A DNA stretch of 64,000 bases from Lactobacillus sp. LL6 (GCF_007570935.1 NZ_VLLR01000001.1:1488001-1552000), one strand, 5' to 3'. Shown: positions 39,843-48,906, numbered from the stretch's first letter. Notes: generated from the sequence alone by a model not told the origin. Made by a program: numbers and translations.

Positions 39843-41447
39843 TTACATTCTAGTTTCTATACGATGCTTATCAAGATGAATAATTTGATCAAACATTTCT
39901 TTTTCTTCTGGCGAAATTTTATGTGCTACTTCAATTACCGCTACTTTAGGATTTTTAAGTAGAGTTTCATGAATGGCTAACGATAAATTAGGATCAAGAG
40001 CACTGGTAGCTTCATCAGCAAGTAAAATTGGTCGCTGTGACAAAAGAGCTCGCGCAATTTCTACACGCTGAATTTGTCCCCCTGATAAGCTATTGCCATC
40101 TTCACCAACATTTTTATCTAAACCTTGTTCTTTCACTAATTCATCAAGGCCCGCTTCATGAATTACACTATCGAGTAATTTGTCATCTACTTTTCTACCT
40201 AATGTGATATTAAAACGTAAAGTATCATCAAACATAAACGGCTTTTGATTTACATAAGAAAAGTAGTTATGCGCTTTTTCCCAATTACCAGTTACATTTT
40301 GTTTATTCAACAAAATCTCACCACCTTCTGGCTTTTTAAGTCCAAGCATTAATCTCAATAAAGTAGTCTTTCCCCATCCACTTGGTGCCATCAGGAGAAC
40401 TTTTTCTCCAGGTTTAATAGTTAAATTAACATTATCAAAAATCTGCTTATGATCTTTATTAGTGACGTATGATAAGTCTTTAATTTGCATCCCACTAAAT
40501 TCCTTAACTTTACTCTTATCATACTTAGCTTGATAATTTAGTGCCTTCAAAGTCTTTTTCCACATTGGAACAGTTGATTTAACTTGATTAAATTCATTAA
40601 AGAGCGTTACAACCGGTGTAATAAAATTCATTGCTAAGTCAACCATCATAACCAGCGTTCCGACTTCTAATTTTCCCTGCATCATTAAAATCCCACCAAT
40701 TGTACATGGAATAATAAAACAAAATAGCTCTGCTGCAGAATAAATTAGCTCAAGTGCCCATGCTTGTGTCAAAGACATATTACGTAAAGCATTTTCCATA
40801 TTTTGAGCAGCTTTAGCAGCTCTGGTCACAATATTTGAGCGAACATTATATAATTTAGCCGACTGAGCGCCATTTAATGAATCAGAAACATTTTGAGTAT
40901 AAACTGCATTTTTTTCTGCCCAAATATCAGACTTGCGAGTAATAATTGGACTAGTAACTAATTGAACAAGTGCAGGTGCAATCATTGCCACAATAAATAC
41001 AATTGTCATTTGCCATGAACTATAAAAAGCAAAACTGATTGCTCCAATAAAGGTAAGTGCTTGTAAAATCATATCAAGTTGGGCATTAACTCGATTCGTT
41101 TCAATTTGTTTTAAATCATTAGTCATCAAGGACAAGCCATTTTTAATATCGGGTTCCCCTTGATCTACTAAATACATAAGATTTGCACGTTTAAAAACCA
41201 TATTGACATCGCGAACAATTGTCATTTTTACAGTTTCATAAACAAAATTACTTGCCATAAAACACAACTGTCCTATAGCAGTAAAAATGGCTAATCTAAC
41301 TAAATACATATAATCATGTGAGCCAGAAGATGCCACATTCAACATAATCTTAATCATGTAGGCAACAAAAACTATATTACAGGCTTTTATTGCAGCTAAG
41401 ATAGTAAACAAAATTACTTGACTCTTTTTAGCATATTTTAAACTCAT
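39843..41447 (-). CDS. ABC exporter half-transporter (permease-ATPase fusion)
   Basis: 534 residues. Six-helix exporter membrane domain (1-300) fused to an ATPase: Walker A APSGWGKTT (about 355-363), signature LSGGQIQRVEIARAL, Walker B ILLADEATSALD, switch His in IEVAHKIS. The Walker A has Trp in place of a common residue but keeps GKT. Drug, lipid or peptide export is plausible; the substrate is unknown. ATG at 41447 has AAGGAG 5-6 bp upstream; an in-frame TTG directly before it is less likely. Confidence 0.85.
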   Translation of the reverse strand: MSLKYAKKSQVILFTILAAIKACNIVFVAYMIKIMLNVASSGSHDYMYLVRLAIFTAIGQLCFMASNFVYETVKMTIVRDVNMVFKRANLMYLVDQGEPDIKNGLSLMTNDLKQIETNRVNAQLDMILQALTFIGAISFAFYSSWQMTIVFIVAMIAPALVQLVTSPIITRKSDIWAEKNAVYTQNVSDSLNGAQSAKLYNVRSNIVTRAAKAAQNMENALRNMSLTQAWALELIYSAAELFCFIIPCTIGGILMMQGKLEVGTLVMMVDLAMNFITPVVTLFNEFNQVKSTVPMWKKTLKALNYQAKYDKSKVKEFSGMQIKDLSYVTNKDHKQIFDNVNLTIKPGEKVLLMAPSGWGKTTLLRLMLGLKKPEGGEILLNKQNVTGNWEKAHNYFSYVNQKPFMFDDTLRFNITLGRKVDDKLLDSVIHEAGLDELVKEQGLDKNVGEDGNSLSGGQIQRVEIARALLSQRPILLADEATSALDPNLSLAIHETLLKNPKVAVIEVAHKISPEEKEMFDQIIHLDKHRIETRM

Positions 41448-41574
41448 CAAAATCTCCTTAAAAGTTTGGGATATTCTATATTATACGCAAAAAATAGTCA
41501 TTTTCACAAATTGGCTAGAAATTACATTATGAGTTAAAATAAAATGTAAAAGATTACAAAAAAAGGAGAAAATT

Positions 41575-42489
41575 ATGCAAACTGGTAGTAAAATTATCAC
41601 TTTAGATAATGGTTATCACTTATGGACCAATACCCAAGGTGAAGGTGATATTCATTTACTTGCTCTTCATGGCGGTCCTGGCGGTAATCATGAATACTGG
41701 GAAGATGCTGCAGAACAATTAAAAAAGCAACGCTTAAATGTTCAAGTCACCATGTATGACCAATTAGGTTCGCTTTATTCAGACCAACCTGACTATTCTG
41801 ATCCAGCAATCGCTAAAAAGTATTTAACATATGAATACTTTTTGGATGAAGTTGATGAAGTTCGCAGAAAACTTGGTCTAGATAACTTTTATTTAATTGG
41901 TCAAAGTTGGGGCGGTCTTTTAGTTCAAGAATACGCTGTTAAATATGGTCAGCACTTAAAAGGTGCTATTATTTCTTCAATGGTTGATGAAATTGACGAA
42001 TATGTAGCCAGTGTTAATCGCCGCCGTCAAGAAGTCCTTCCACAAACTGAAATTGACTTTATGCATGAATGCGAAAAAAATAACGACTATGACAACCAAC
42101 GTTATCAAGATGATGTTCAAATTTTAAATATTAATTTTGTTGATAGAAAACAACCTTCTAAGCTCTATCACTTAAAAGATATTGGTGGCAGTGCTGTTTA
42201 TAACGCCTTTCAAGGTGACAATGAATTTGTAATTACTGGCAAACTTAAAGATTGGCATTTCCGTGATCAATTGAAGAATATTAAAGTTCCTACTTTAATT
42301 ACTTTCGGTGAAAACGAAACTATGCCAATTGCAACGGCTAAAACTATGCAAAAAGAAATTCCTAATTCTCGCTTAGTTACAACTCCAGATGGCGGTCACC
42401 ATCATATGGTTGATAATCCAGATATTTATTATAAACATTTAGCTGACTTTATTAGAGAAGTTGAAGATGGTTCTTTTAAAGGCGAATAA
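41575..42489 (+). CDS. pepI: Proline iminopeptidase
   Basis: 304 residues, S33 alpha/beta hydrolase. HGGPGGNHEYW (about 32-42) is the oxyanion region, GQSWGG (109-114) carries nucleophile Ser111, and the His is in GGHHHMVDN near the C-terminus. It removes N-terminal proline from peptides, a key step in peptide use by lactobacilli. AAAGGAGAA precedes the ATG. Single gene with a terminator at 42494-42520. Confidence 0.93.
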   Translation: MQTGSKIITLDNGYHLWTNTQGEGDIHLLALHGGPGGNHEYWEDAAEQLKKQRLNVQVTMYDQLGSLYSDQPDYSDPAIAKKYLTYEYFLDEVDEVRRKLGLDNFYLIGQSWGGLLVQEYAVKYGQHLKGAIISSMVDEIDEYVASVNRRRQEVLPQTEIDFMHECEKNNDYDNQRYQDDVQILNINFVDRKQPSKLYHLKDIGGSAVYNAFQGDNEFVITGKLKDWHFRDQLKNIKVPTLITFGENETMPIATAKTMQKEIPNSRLVTTPDGGHHHMVDNPDIYYKHLADFIREVEDGSFKGE

Positions 42490-42493
42490 TTGA

Positions 42494-42520
42494 AAATAAG
42501 TCACAATTAGTGGCTTATTT
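42494..42520 (+). terminator. pepI terminator
   Basis: Arms AAATAAGTCAC and GTGGCTTATTT with one mismatch, then T run. Confidence 0.8.
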
Positions 42521-42632
42521 TTTCACTCTAAAATTTAAGAATTTGATAATATCAATTCAAGCAAAGTGACACAGTGTCTCTTTACAGATATAATTATTTT
42601 AAAATTATAACTATATTTTTAAGGAGAAAATC

Positions 42633-43259
42633 ATGAAAAGAACCAAATTAATTCGTTTAACATCATCCCTTACTCTTCTTGGAATTCTGTCTGTTAGTAC
42701 GGTAGCTTGTTCTAACAAATCCGAAAATAACACTTCTTCAAAATCAAGTACTCAAAGTAGCAGTAGCACAAAAAGTAAAACTGAAAAAGCCGTTAACAAA
42801 ACCAAAGCTAAAGTAAAGACTTCTCAAATTAATATCAGCCAAACTAAAGCTCTTAATATTTTTTATAAAGATTATAATGATAAGAAAATCAAAGATATTG
42901 ATTTAAAAGTAGAAAATGGTAATTATGTCTATGAAATTGAAGGCTTTGATTCTACAAAAGAATATACTATGACAATCGATGCCAATAGCGGCAAGATAAT
43001 TAACAAACATTCTGAAACTCTAGATTTAGATGAACATCTTAAACAAGGCCTTAATTTTGATAAAGTGATTTCTCGAGATGAAGCAAGCAAACTTGCTGAA
43101 AATCATGTCAAAAATAGTACAAGTACTGAATGGAAATTAGAACAAGATAATAATAATGCTTACTGGGAAGTAAAAGTCAATGATGGTCATCAAAAAACAG
43201 AAGTAAAAATTGATGCTCAAAATAAAAAAATCATCGACACTGAACATGACGATGATTAA
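42633..43259 (+). CDS. PepSY-domain lipoprotein
   Basis: 208 residues. Signal peptide with lipobox ending STVAC (Cys about 26), a Ser/Thr/Lys-rich linker, then two PepSY-like units (about 65-130 and 145-205; VYEIEGFDSTKEYTMTIDANSGKI and YWEVKVNDGHQKTEVKIDAQ). PepSY modules are thought to inhibit or modulate extracellular peptidases. Cell-surface, lipid-anchored. Single gene. Confidence 0.85.
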   Translation: MKRTKLIRLTSSLTLLGILSVSTVACSNKSENNTSSKSSTQSSSSTKSKTEKAVNKTKAKVKTSQINISQTKALNIFYKDYNDKKIKDIDLKVENGNYVYEIEGFDSTKEYTMTIDANSGKIINKHSETLDLDEHLKQGLNFDKVISRDEASKLAENHVKNSTSTEWKLEQDNNNAYWEVKVNDGHQKTEVKIDAQNKKIIDTEHDDD

Positions 43260-43265
43260 ACACTA

Positions 43266-43285
43266 GACAGTTCAATTGAACTGTC
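43266..43285. terminator. Bidirectional terminator
   Basis: Perfect palindrome GACAGTTCAATTGAACTGTC followed by T residues on the plus strand, between the PepSY and GNAT genes. Confidence 0.8.
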
Positions 43286-43288
43286 TTT

Positions 43289-43807
43289 TTAATGCAAATT
43301 TTTAGCTAAAATATAATCGATCTGGGGATCATCTCCAACTGGATAAACATGTTGACTTACTTTCTCAAAGCCATCTCGTTTATAAAACTTTTGTGCATTT
43401 ATATTTTTTTCATACACTCCAAGCCACATATAGTCACGTTTTTCTTCACGAGCTATTTTTTCTGCAAGTTTTATTAAAACTAAGCCTAAACCTCTATGCT
43501 GAAACTTACTTCTTAAATAGATTCTTTCTACCTCAAGTGCATTTGGCTTTACAGATTCTGTTTGAGCATCTTCATCATTAATCTTTAAATATCCTGCAAC
43601 TTCATCTTCTACCATTAAAAAGAAAAATCTACTATGTGGATTATTAATTTCTGCCAATAATTTTTCATCGGCATATGCTTCTTCTAAAAATCGCTCCATA
43701 TCATCTGGAGCAGTAAATGGATCAAAAGTTTTTTTAAAGGTTTCCTGGGAAATACTTTGTAAATCCTTAAGATCATCACTAGTTACATTCTTAATTAAAT
43801 AATCCAT
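43289..43807 (-). CDS. GNAT family acetyltransferase
   Basis: 172 residues from the ATG at 43807, which overlaps the MarR stop (TAATG) and has GAGGA upstream; a longer in-frame start at 43846 is unlikely. Acetyl-CoA loop RSKFQHRGLGLVLIKLAEKI (about 100-119) and NINAQKFYKRDGFEKV follow the GNAT plan. Substrate unknown; possibly spermidine or a protein. Coupled to the MarR regulator upstream. Confidence 0.82.
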   Translation of the reverse strand: MDYLIKNVTSDDLKDLQSISQETFKKTFDPFTAPDDMERFLEEAYADEKLLAEINNPHSRFFFLMVEDEVAGYLKINDEDAQTESVKPNALEVERIYLRSKFQHRGLGLVLIKLAEKIAREEKRDYMWLGVYEKNINAQKFYKRDGFEKVSQHVYPVGDDPQIDYILAKNLH

Positions 43808-44262
43808 TAATATGTCCTCTTTCCTCCATTTTTTACAAAATTCCAATTTTCACTGACATTTTCTTCAACTACTTGCAAGAGATTTCTTAATTCATCTCTT
43901 TCAACACTACTCAAACCATTTAAAGCCATTTCATTAGAATAAATATTTTCTTTCTGAATAAATTTAGCAAGTTCCCTACCTTTATTTGTTACATAAAGAT
44001 GTCGGATCTTTTTATTTTTATCATCTTTTTCTTTACTTACTAAATTTTCTTTTACAAGCTTTTGAATACTTCGAGCAGCAGTAGTTCGATCAACATTCAA
44101 AATACTTGCTAAATGATCAGAAATAATGCCAGGCTCTTCATATATTCTTACTAAATACAAATATTGCCCTCGACTCAAATTAATATCTTTAAATTCAATA
44201 TTAGCAATCGAATCAAGTGCTCTTGCAATAGTACCTATTTGATGCAAAATATCTTCGGTCAT
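43807..44262 (-). CDS. MarR family transcriptional regulator
   Basis: 151 residues with the winged HTH IISDHLASILNVDRTTAARSIQKLVKENLV (about 40-70) and wing DDKNKKIRHLYVT. Divergent from the DUF1304 gene across 108 bp, and overlapping the GNAT gene. It probably controls both sides; the effector is unknown. Confidence 0.88.
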   Translation of the reverse strand: MTEDILHQIGTIARALDSIANIEFKDINLSRGQYLYLVRIYEEPGIISDHLASILNVDRTTAARSIQKLVKENLVSKEKDDKNKKIRHLYVTNKGRELAKFIQKENIYSNEMALNGLSSVERDELRNLLQVVEENVSENWNFVKNGGKRTY

Positions 44263-44370
44263 TTTCTCACATCCTTAAAAATAATTTTATAATGATTTTG
44301 TTGTATTTGCAACAATAATCAGAAAAGCTGTGAGATAATAATAGTAATAAATAATGGAGGAACTATATAA

Positions 44371-44742
44371 ATGAATATTTTACATAATCTCGGAATAATT
44401 TTAGTTTTCTTAGTTGGAATTGAACATATCGCAATTTGTTACTTGGAAATTTTTGCAAGTCCAGAAACTCAAGCTAAAGCTTTTGATATGTCACCTGACT
44501 TTACCAAACAAGAATCTGCTCGTTTATCAATGGCTAATCAGGGAGTTTATAATGGGATGCTAGGACTAATGATTATCCTTGTATTCTTCATGTTAAAAGG
44601 AGAAACACTTATTCTCATTTGGCAATTATTGATGGGATTTATCATTGTAGTAGCTGCATTTGGTGGTTTTACTGCAACTAAAAAGATTTTTGTAGTACAA
44701 ATGCTACCAGCAATTGTTGCACTAGGTTTAATTAGTTTATAG
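44371..44742 (+). CDS. DUF1304 membrane protein
   Basis: 123 residues, four helices, with HIAICYLEIFAS and ANQGVYNGMLGL as in the DUF1304 family of small integral membrane proteins of unknown function. Such genes often lie next to MarR regulators, as here. GGAGG precedes the ATG. Confidence 0.85.
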   Translation: MNILHNLGIILVFLVGIEHIAICYLEIFASPETQAKAFDMSPDFTKQESARLSMANQGVYNGMLGLMIILVFFMLKGETLILIWQLLMGFIIVVAAFGGFTATKKIFVVQMLPAIVALGLISL

Positions 44743-44747
44743 AAACA

Positions 44748-44773
44748 AAAAACTAGCCGATTGGCTAGTTTTT
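44748..44773. terminator. Bidirectional terminator
   Basis: AAAAACTAGCC-GATT-GGCTAGTTTTT, between convergent DUF1304 and efp. Confidence 0.9.
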
Positions 44774-44776
44774 TTA

Positions 44777-45352
44777 TTAGTGAGCTTGACTATCGGCACG
44801 AGACTTATATGTACCTTCTGCAGTATTAACGATAATCTTTTCGCCTTCCTTAATGAAGTCAGGAACTGTTACAACCAAACCGGTTTCCATAGTTGCTGGC
44901 TTACCACCACCAGCAGCAGTAGCACCCTTAATTTCTGGTTGAGTTTCTTTAACTGTTAAAGCAACAGTTGCTGGAAGATTTACCCCAATTAAATCAGTAT
45001 CATTAACAAAGTCTAAATCAACAACAATATTTGGAATTAGATATAACTTATCATCACCTAAAATATCACTTGGCACTTCATATTGTTCATAAGTTTCAGT
45101 ATCCATAAAGGTGTAAAGATCACCTTCACCATAAAGATATTGAGCCTTCTTTTTAGTCATTTCAACCAAGTCAACCTTTTCAGTTGGACGCATTGTCTTA
45201 TGAACAACTGCACCTGTTTTTATATCACGCAAATCCATTTGCATAACGGTGTTACCTTTACCAGGCTTGTGGTGATTTGCTTTAATAACACTGATTAACT
45301 TTCCTTCTTGGGTAAATACCATACCCTTTTTTAAATTAATTGCTTGTACCAT
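44777..45352 (-). CDS. efp: Elongation factor P
   Basis: 191 residues, three-domain EF-P. The loop HHKPGKGN (about 27-34) carries the Lys that in other bacteria is modified. EF-P binds between the P and E sites and rescues ribosomes stalled at polyproline. Start ATG at 45352 with GGAG upstream. Followed by its terminator. Confidence 0.93.
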   Translation of the reverse strand: MVQAINLKKGMVFTQEGKLISVIKANHHKPGKGNTVMQMDLRDIKTGAVVHKTMRPTEKVDLVEMTKKKAQYLYGEGDLYTFMDTETYEQYEVPSDILGDDKLYLIPNIVVDLDFVNDTDLIGVNLPATVALTVKETQPEIKGATAAGGGKPATMETGLVVTVPDFIKEGEKIIVNTAEGTYKSRADSQAH

Positions 45353-45388
45353 AAAAATTCTCCTTTAATTCAATTGTACCAAATTAAT

Positions 45389-46303
45389 TTAAAAATGACG
45401 TAAATATATGCTATCTATTAAATGTCCTGTTGTTTTATGCAAAATTAAGCTTGCACGCTGTTTAGTTGGGGCAATATATTGGCGCAAATTTACCAAATTA
45501 ATCATTTGCCACACTTCTTCAGCATATTTTAAGGCATCTTCTCTTGGTCCATTTGCCATTTTATAATAGTAATTATTCTTATTATTTTTATTTAGGTCTA
45601 GAACTTTTTCAAATCGTTGCAAGTACCATTTTTCAATCATATCTTCTTCAGCATCAATATATAAAGAAAAATCAAAAAAGTCACTTGTCACAACTTGACC
45701 ACTCTTGGGTAATTGTAATGTATTAATACCCTCCATAATCAAAATATCGGGATTTTGTACATGACCATATTCTCCAGGAACAATATCACTCAATTCTTGA
45801 GAATATAACGGATATACAATATCATCTTTCCCGCTTAAAACATCCTTCAAGAAGTCACTTAGCATTGTCATATTATAGCTTTCTGGAAAACCTTTACGCG
45901 ACATTAAATTTTTACGACGTAATTCTTGATTAGGATAAATAAAACCATCCGTAGTCATTAAATGTACTTTTAATTCTGGATAAGTTCTACTTAACAATAA
46001 TTGCAAAAGTCTAGCAGTTGTTGATTTTCCAACGGCAACCGAGCCAGAAATACCAATGATGAAAGGAGCAAGTTTTAATTTTTTATGCAAAAAACTTTCT
46101 TGAGCATGTTGAGTATGACGCTTTTCTTTATAGACTAAATAAAGATAACTAATTAAGCTAGTGTATATTTCATGAACATCAGTTAAATCAACAACATCCC
46201 CTAATGATTTAATACTTAAAAGTTCTTCTTTAGTAATTTCGGCCTTATTCTTAGGAGCCAATGCAGCCCATTCATCTCTATTAAAGCATGTATAATTTTT
46301 CAT
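45389..46303 (-). CDS. coaA: Type I pantothenate kinase
   Basis: 304 residues, usual length. P-loop GISGSVAVGKSTTARLLQ (about 84-101), then MTTDGFIYPN and MEGINTLQ. It phosphorylates pantothenate with ATP, the first and controlled step of coenzyme A synthesis. Divergent from the disrupted GDSL gene. Confidence 0.95.
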   Translation of the reverse strand: MKNYTCFNRDEWAALAPKNKAEITKEELLSIKSLGDVVDLTDVHEIYTSLISYLYLVYKEKRHTQHAQESFLHKKLKLAPFIIGISGSVAVGKSTTARLLQLLLSRTYPELKVHLMTTDGFIYPNQELRRKNLMSRKGFPESYNMTMLSDFLKDVLSGKDDIVYPLYSQELSDIVPGEYGHVQNPDILIMEGINTLQLPKSGQVVTSDFFDFSLYIDAEEDMIEKWYLQRFEKVLDLNKNNKNNYYYKMANGPREDALKYAEEVWQMINLVNLRQYIAPTKQRASLILHKTTGHLIDSIYLRHF

Positions 46304-46345
46304 AAAAATTCCTCTTAATTAATTCTATTTAGTTTATTATAGAGG

Positions 46346-46463
46346 AAAAGGAGCAAAATATGAAAAAAACGATTCTTTTCGGCGATTCCATTTTCAATGG
46401 TTTTCGTAATCGTCAAAATACTAATTTAGTTACTAATCTTTTTCAAAATTTCTTGGGAAATAA
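46346..46463 (+). repeat. 118-bp direct repeat, left copy
   Basis: Matches 47143-47260 over 118 bp with two C/T differences (46383, 46389), both at third codon positions of the GDSL reading frame. Confidence 0.92.
46360..46463 (+). pseudogene. GDSL hydrolase N-terminal fragment (first copy)
   Basis: Codes about 34 residues identical to the start of the GDSL hydrolase at 47157 (MKKTILFGDSIFNGFRNRQN), including block I GDS with the catalytic Ser. It is then cut at the edge of an inserted cassette and stops in unrelated sequence. It has a good ribosome site (AAAGGAG), so a short non-functional peptide could be made. Confidence 0.85.
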
Positions 46464-46465
46464 AA

Positions 46466-46491
46466 AACATACTACCTAAGCAGTATGTTTT
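46466..46491 (-). terminator. Terminator of the cassette ORF
   Basis: Hairpin AAACATACTGCTTAGGTAGTATGTTT plus T residues on the minus strand, 3' of the 185-residue ORF; the cassette therefore brings its own terminator. Confidence 0.82.
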
Positions 46492-47033
46492 AACTTTATA
46501 ATTTCACCAGAATCTATCGTACAAATCTTTATTAATTTATTTGTACGCGAATTAAATTTATAAAGATTTCCTTCATCTGACAAACCAGCATTATCTTTTA
46601 CAAATGCATAATATTTATTTCTTACTTTAAATAGATTTAATATTCCAATTGAATGTTTACTATCTTTAGCAATTTTATCAACAAGCTTATAATAGTTTTC
46701 ATCATGTACTTTATTATTTTTATTATCTTTCAACGTATACTTTTTTAAGGTTAAATAAATTTCTTTATTTTTATTTACATATTCTTCAAAAATCCATGGA
46801 TCAACACTTATAGCATCACTATCACTTTGTGTAAAAGAATGGATAGATTTTACTTTTCCATTAGAAAGTATTTCAATGTATTGTTTTTTAGAAGAATCAG
46901 GATAAGAAATTTCAGCCTGCAAAATACTTGAAGAATTTTGCATACTTGTTAATTTTTTATATACAAAAAAACTAACAAATACTATAAGAAATAATATACT
47001 AATAAAAATTATTGTTTGCTTCTTTGTTTTCAT
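46476..47033 (-). CDS. Membrane-anchored protein of unknown function (inserted cassette)
   Basis: 185 residues. One N-terminal membrane segment (about 8-25) followed by an extracellular, Lys/Ser-rich domain with no motif I recognise. It is the only gene between the two copies of the 118-bp GDSL repeat and runs opposite to the GDSL gene. It has its own promoter (47095-47122) and terminator, so it looks like a self-contained accessory unit. Immunity- or surface-type roles are possible but nothing in the sequence proves one. Confidence 0.7.
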   Translation of the reverse strand: MKTKKQTIIFISILFLIVFVSFFVYKKLTSMQNSSSILQAEISYPDSSKKQYIEILSNGKVKSIHSFTQSDSDAISVDPWIFEEYVNKNKEIYLTLKKYTLKDNKNNKVHDENYYKLVDKIAKDSKHSIGILNLFKVRNKYYAFVKDNAGLSDEGNLYKFNSRTNKLIKICTIDSGEIIKLKHTA

Positions 47034-47094
47034 ACCTATAACTTAAAAATAAATATTAATAATACTCCTGTTTTAGAGCAAAGATTTTCTTAAA

Positions 47095-47122
47095 ATTATA
47101 GTGCTTTTAATTTTATTGTCAA
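47095..47122 (-). promoter_or_regulatory. Promoter of the cassette ORF
   Basis: -35 TTGACA (47117-47122), 16 bp, -10 TATAAT (47095-47100), both perfect consensus on the minus strand. Confidence 0.8.
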
Positions 47123-47142
47123 CTTAAATTATCATTCATAAA

Positions 47143-47260
47143 AAAAGGAGCAAAATATGAAAAAAACGATTCTTTTCGGTGATTCTATTTTCAATGGTTT
47201 TCGTAATCGTCAAAATACTAATTTAGTTACTAATCTTTTTCAAAATTTCTTGGGAAATAA
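47143..47260 (+). repeat. 118-bp direct repeat, right copy
   Basis: Second copy of 46346-46463; here the GDSL frame continues past the end of the repeat. Confidence 0.92.
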
Positions 47261-47324
47261 TATCCAAGTAATCAATCTTTCTAAAAGCGGTGCCACTACG
47301 GTTGAGGGACTAGATTATGTCAAC
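47157..47324 (+). pseudogene. GDSL/SGNH hydrolase, N-terminal part, interrupted by IS605-type element
   Basis: Codes 56 residues of an SGNH hydrolase with block I FGDSIFNGF (catalytic Ser). After AAC at 47322-47324 the sequence enters the insertion element. The remaining part of the gene, in the same reading phase, resumes around 49494. Together they would give about 193 residues, the size of intact relatives. Confidence 0.88.
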
Positions 47325-47326
47325 TA

Positions 47327-47346
47327 CCATTCACTAAAGTGAATGG
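47327..47346. repeat. Subterminal hairpin, tnpB side of the IS
   Basis: Perfect inverted repeat CCATTCAC-TAAA-GTGAATGG; expected recognition structure for the Y1 transposase. A second hairpin, ACAAATAAG...CTTATTTGT, lies at 47359-47383. Confidence 0.8.
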
Positions 47347-47520
47347 CATGGTGACTTCACAAATAAGCTCATCACTTATTTGTTACTAGCACCAATATGT
47401 TTGGATGAGACTGCGATATCCTCGCTCAAGAAGCAAGCTTCTATCGGCAAAGATATCTACGCCAAATCGCCCCAAACTAATGACACAAGTTGCTGTGCCA
47501 GTAAGATTTTGCAAGAAAAT

Positions 47521-48906
47521 CTACGAAAATTTATATTCATAATCAGGAATCTTCAATGCCATATATCCTTTGCCCAGGATATTTTTAGCTGCATTGTAGT
47601 CCCTGATATGATGCGCGTTGCAATTAGGACAATCCCACTCACGCATTTGCAGCGTGAGTTTTTTCGTGCCTTTCTTACCCATCACGAACTTGCAGTCATA
47701 ACAAGTTTGGGTAGTATAAGCCGGATTGACCAAGACAAAGGTCTTGCCGTGAAGCGGTGCTTTATATTCAAGCATACCGATAAACGTTCTCCAGCCTACA
47801 TCACTGATGCTCATTGCCAAGGCGTGATTTTTAAGCATGTTCCTGCTTTTCAGATTTTCTCCGACTACCAAATCGTGGTTCTTGATAAGTGCAGTCGACA
47901 AATTATGCAGAAAAGCATTCCTCTGCCTATATATTCTGCGATACAATTGAGCTACTTTGAGCTTTTGCTTTTGGTAGTTCTTGCATTCAGATAATTTATG
48001 CTTGGTCTTTTTGGCTCTGCGACACCTTCTAGACAAGATGCGCTGCTCTTTAGCCAGTTTGTCTCTCATTCTCCGATAATACTTTGGATTAGCTACTTCA
48101 TTGCCGTTCGTATCTATCAAGAAGTTCTTGATGTTTAAGTCATAACCAAGAGCCGAGCCTGTTTTAGGATAGAGCGAAGCCAAAGGATCATTAGACTTGA
48201 TAAGCATTGAGATATAGTATTCTCCCGAAGAATGAACAGAAATCGTAACTCTGGCAATTCTGATTTCCTTAGCTTTTGGCAGTTCTTTAGACAAATAAAC
48301 TTTAATCTTGCCAAGCTTAGGCAGCTTAATATGACAATAGCCATGCGGATTCTGCTTTAAAAATCTAACTGTACCGTTGAATAAGTTAGGCACTTCGCCA
48401 TGCTTCTTGTCTAATCCTACATACTGACAATTAGTGGAATAGCTTTGCTTAGAAGCAGACTTGCGCTTGAATTTAGGCACTCCAGCATCATGAACCTGTC
48501 TGAACGTTTTCCATGCAGATTGATAATTTATCTGAGCATTGTAAGCAGTCAAAGAATCCAAATCCTTATCGCCTAGCCAAGGATACTTATCTGCAGTGAT
48601 CCTGTCTAAGCCAGTTTTACGCTTAGTTGACTTAGTTATCAAAGTACCTTTTTTGTTGTAGCGCCAATTCTGGTGTACAATAAAACACTTCTTGATTCGG
48701 TTGAATCTTACTGTGTATTTAGGAATTGGATATTTTTTGTCCAGCTTGTTTCTATGAATTGCACTATCAGTATAAGAATTAGCTAAAAGCTGATTATAGA
48801 CAAAGCGAGAAGCATCAGTATTCTTTTTAATGATCTTCTTTTGCTTGTGGTTGGGAAAGGCTCTCATTTTAAGACCAAGCATGTATTTCATTTCTGTTTT
48901 GCGCAT
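47521..48906 (-). CDS. tnpB: RNA-guided endonuclease TnpB of IS605-type element
   Basis: 461 residues from the ATG at 48906 (GGAGG 8 bp upstream). N-terminal HTH-like region (MRAFPNHKQKKIIKKNTDAS), then the RuvC-like nuclease: Asp in GYDLNIKNF, Glu in VVGENLKSRNM, Asp in HIRDYNAAKNIL, and a zinc ribbon CYDCKF...CPNC between them. All catalytic residues appear intact. In related elements TnpB uses an omega-RNA read from its own 3' end to cut at the emptied donor site and so helps keep the element. It is not needed for transposition itself. Confidence 0.93.
   Translation of the reverse strand: MRKTEMKYMLGLKMRAFPNHKQKKIIKKNTDASRFVYNQLLANSYTDSAIHRNKLDKKYPIPKYTVRFNRIKKCFIVHQNWRYNKKGTLITKSTKRKTGLDRITADKYPWLGDKDLDSLTAYNAQINYQSAWKTFRQVHDAGVPKFKRKSASKQSYSTNCQYVGLDKKHGEVPNLFNGTVRFLKQNPHGYCHIKLPKLGKIKVYLSKELPKAKEIRIARVTISVHSSGEYYISMLIKSNDPLASLYPKTGSALGYDLNIKNFLIDTNGNEVANPKYYRRMRDKLAKEQRILSRRCRRAKKTKHKLSECKNYQKQKLKVAQLYRRIYRQRNAFLHNLSTALIKNHDLVVGENLKSRNMLKNHALAMSISDVGWRTFIGMLEYKAPLHGKTFVLVNPAYTTQTCYDCKFVMGKKGTKKLTLQMREWDCPNCNAHHIRDYNAAKNILGKGYMALKIPDYEYKFS

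Noticed and set aside
46360-46463. First GDSL fragment as a genuine small gene
   Set aside because: It is a near-identical copy of the N-terminus of the downstream GDSL gene and ends at the cassette border.
47380-47994. Plus-strand ORF of 204 codons in the IS element
   Set aside because: Antisense to the 3' half of tnpB, which has full catalytic motifs; no ribosome site or known family.
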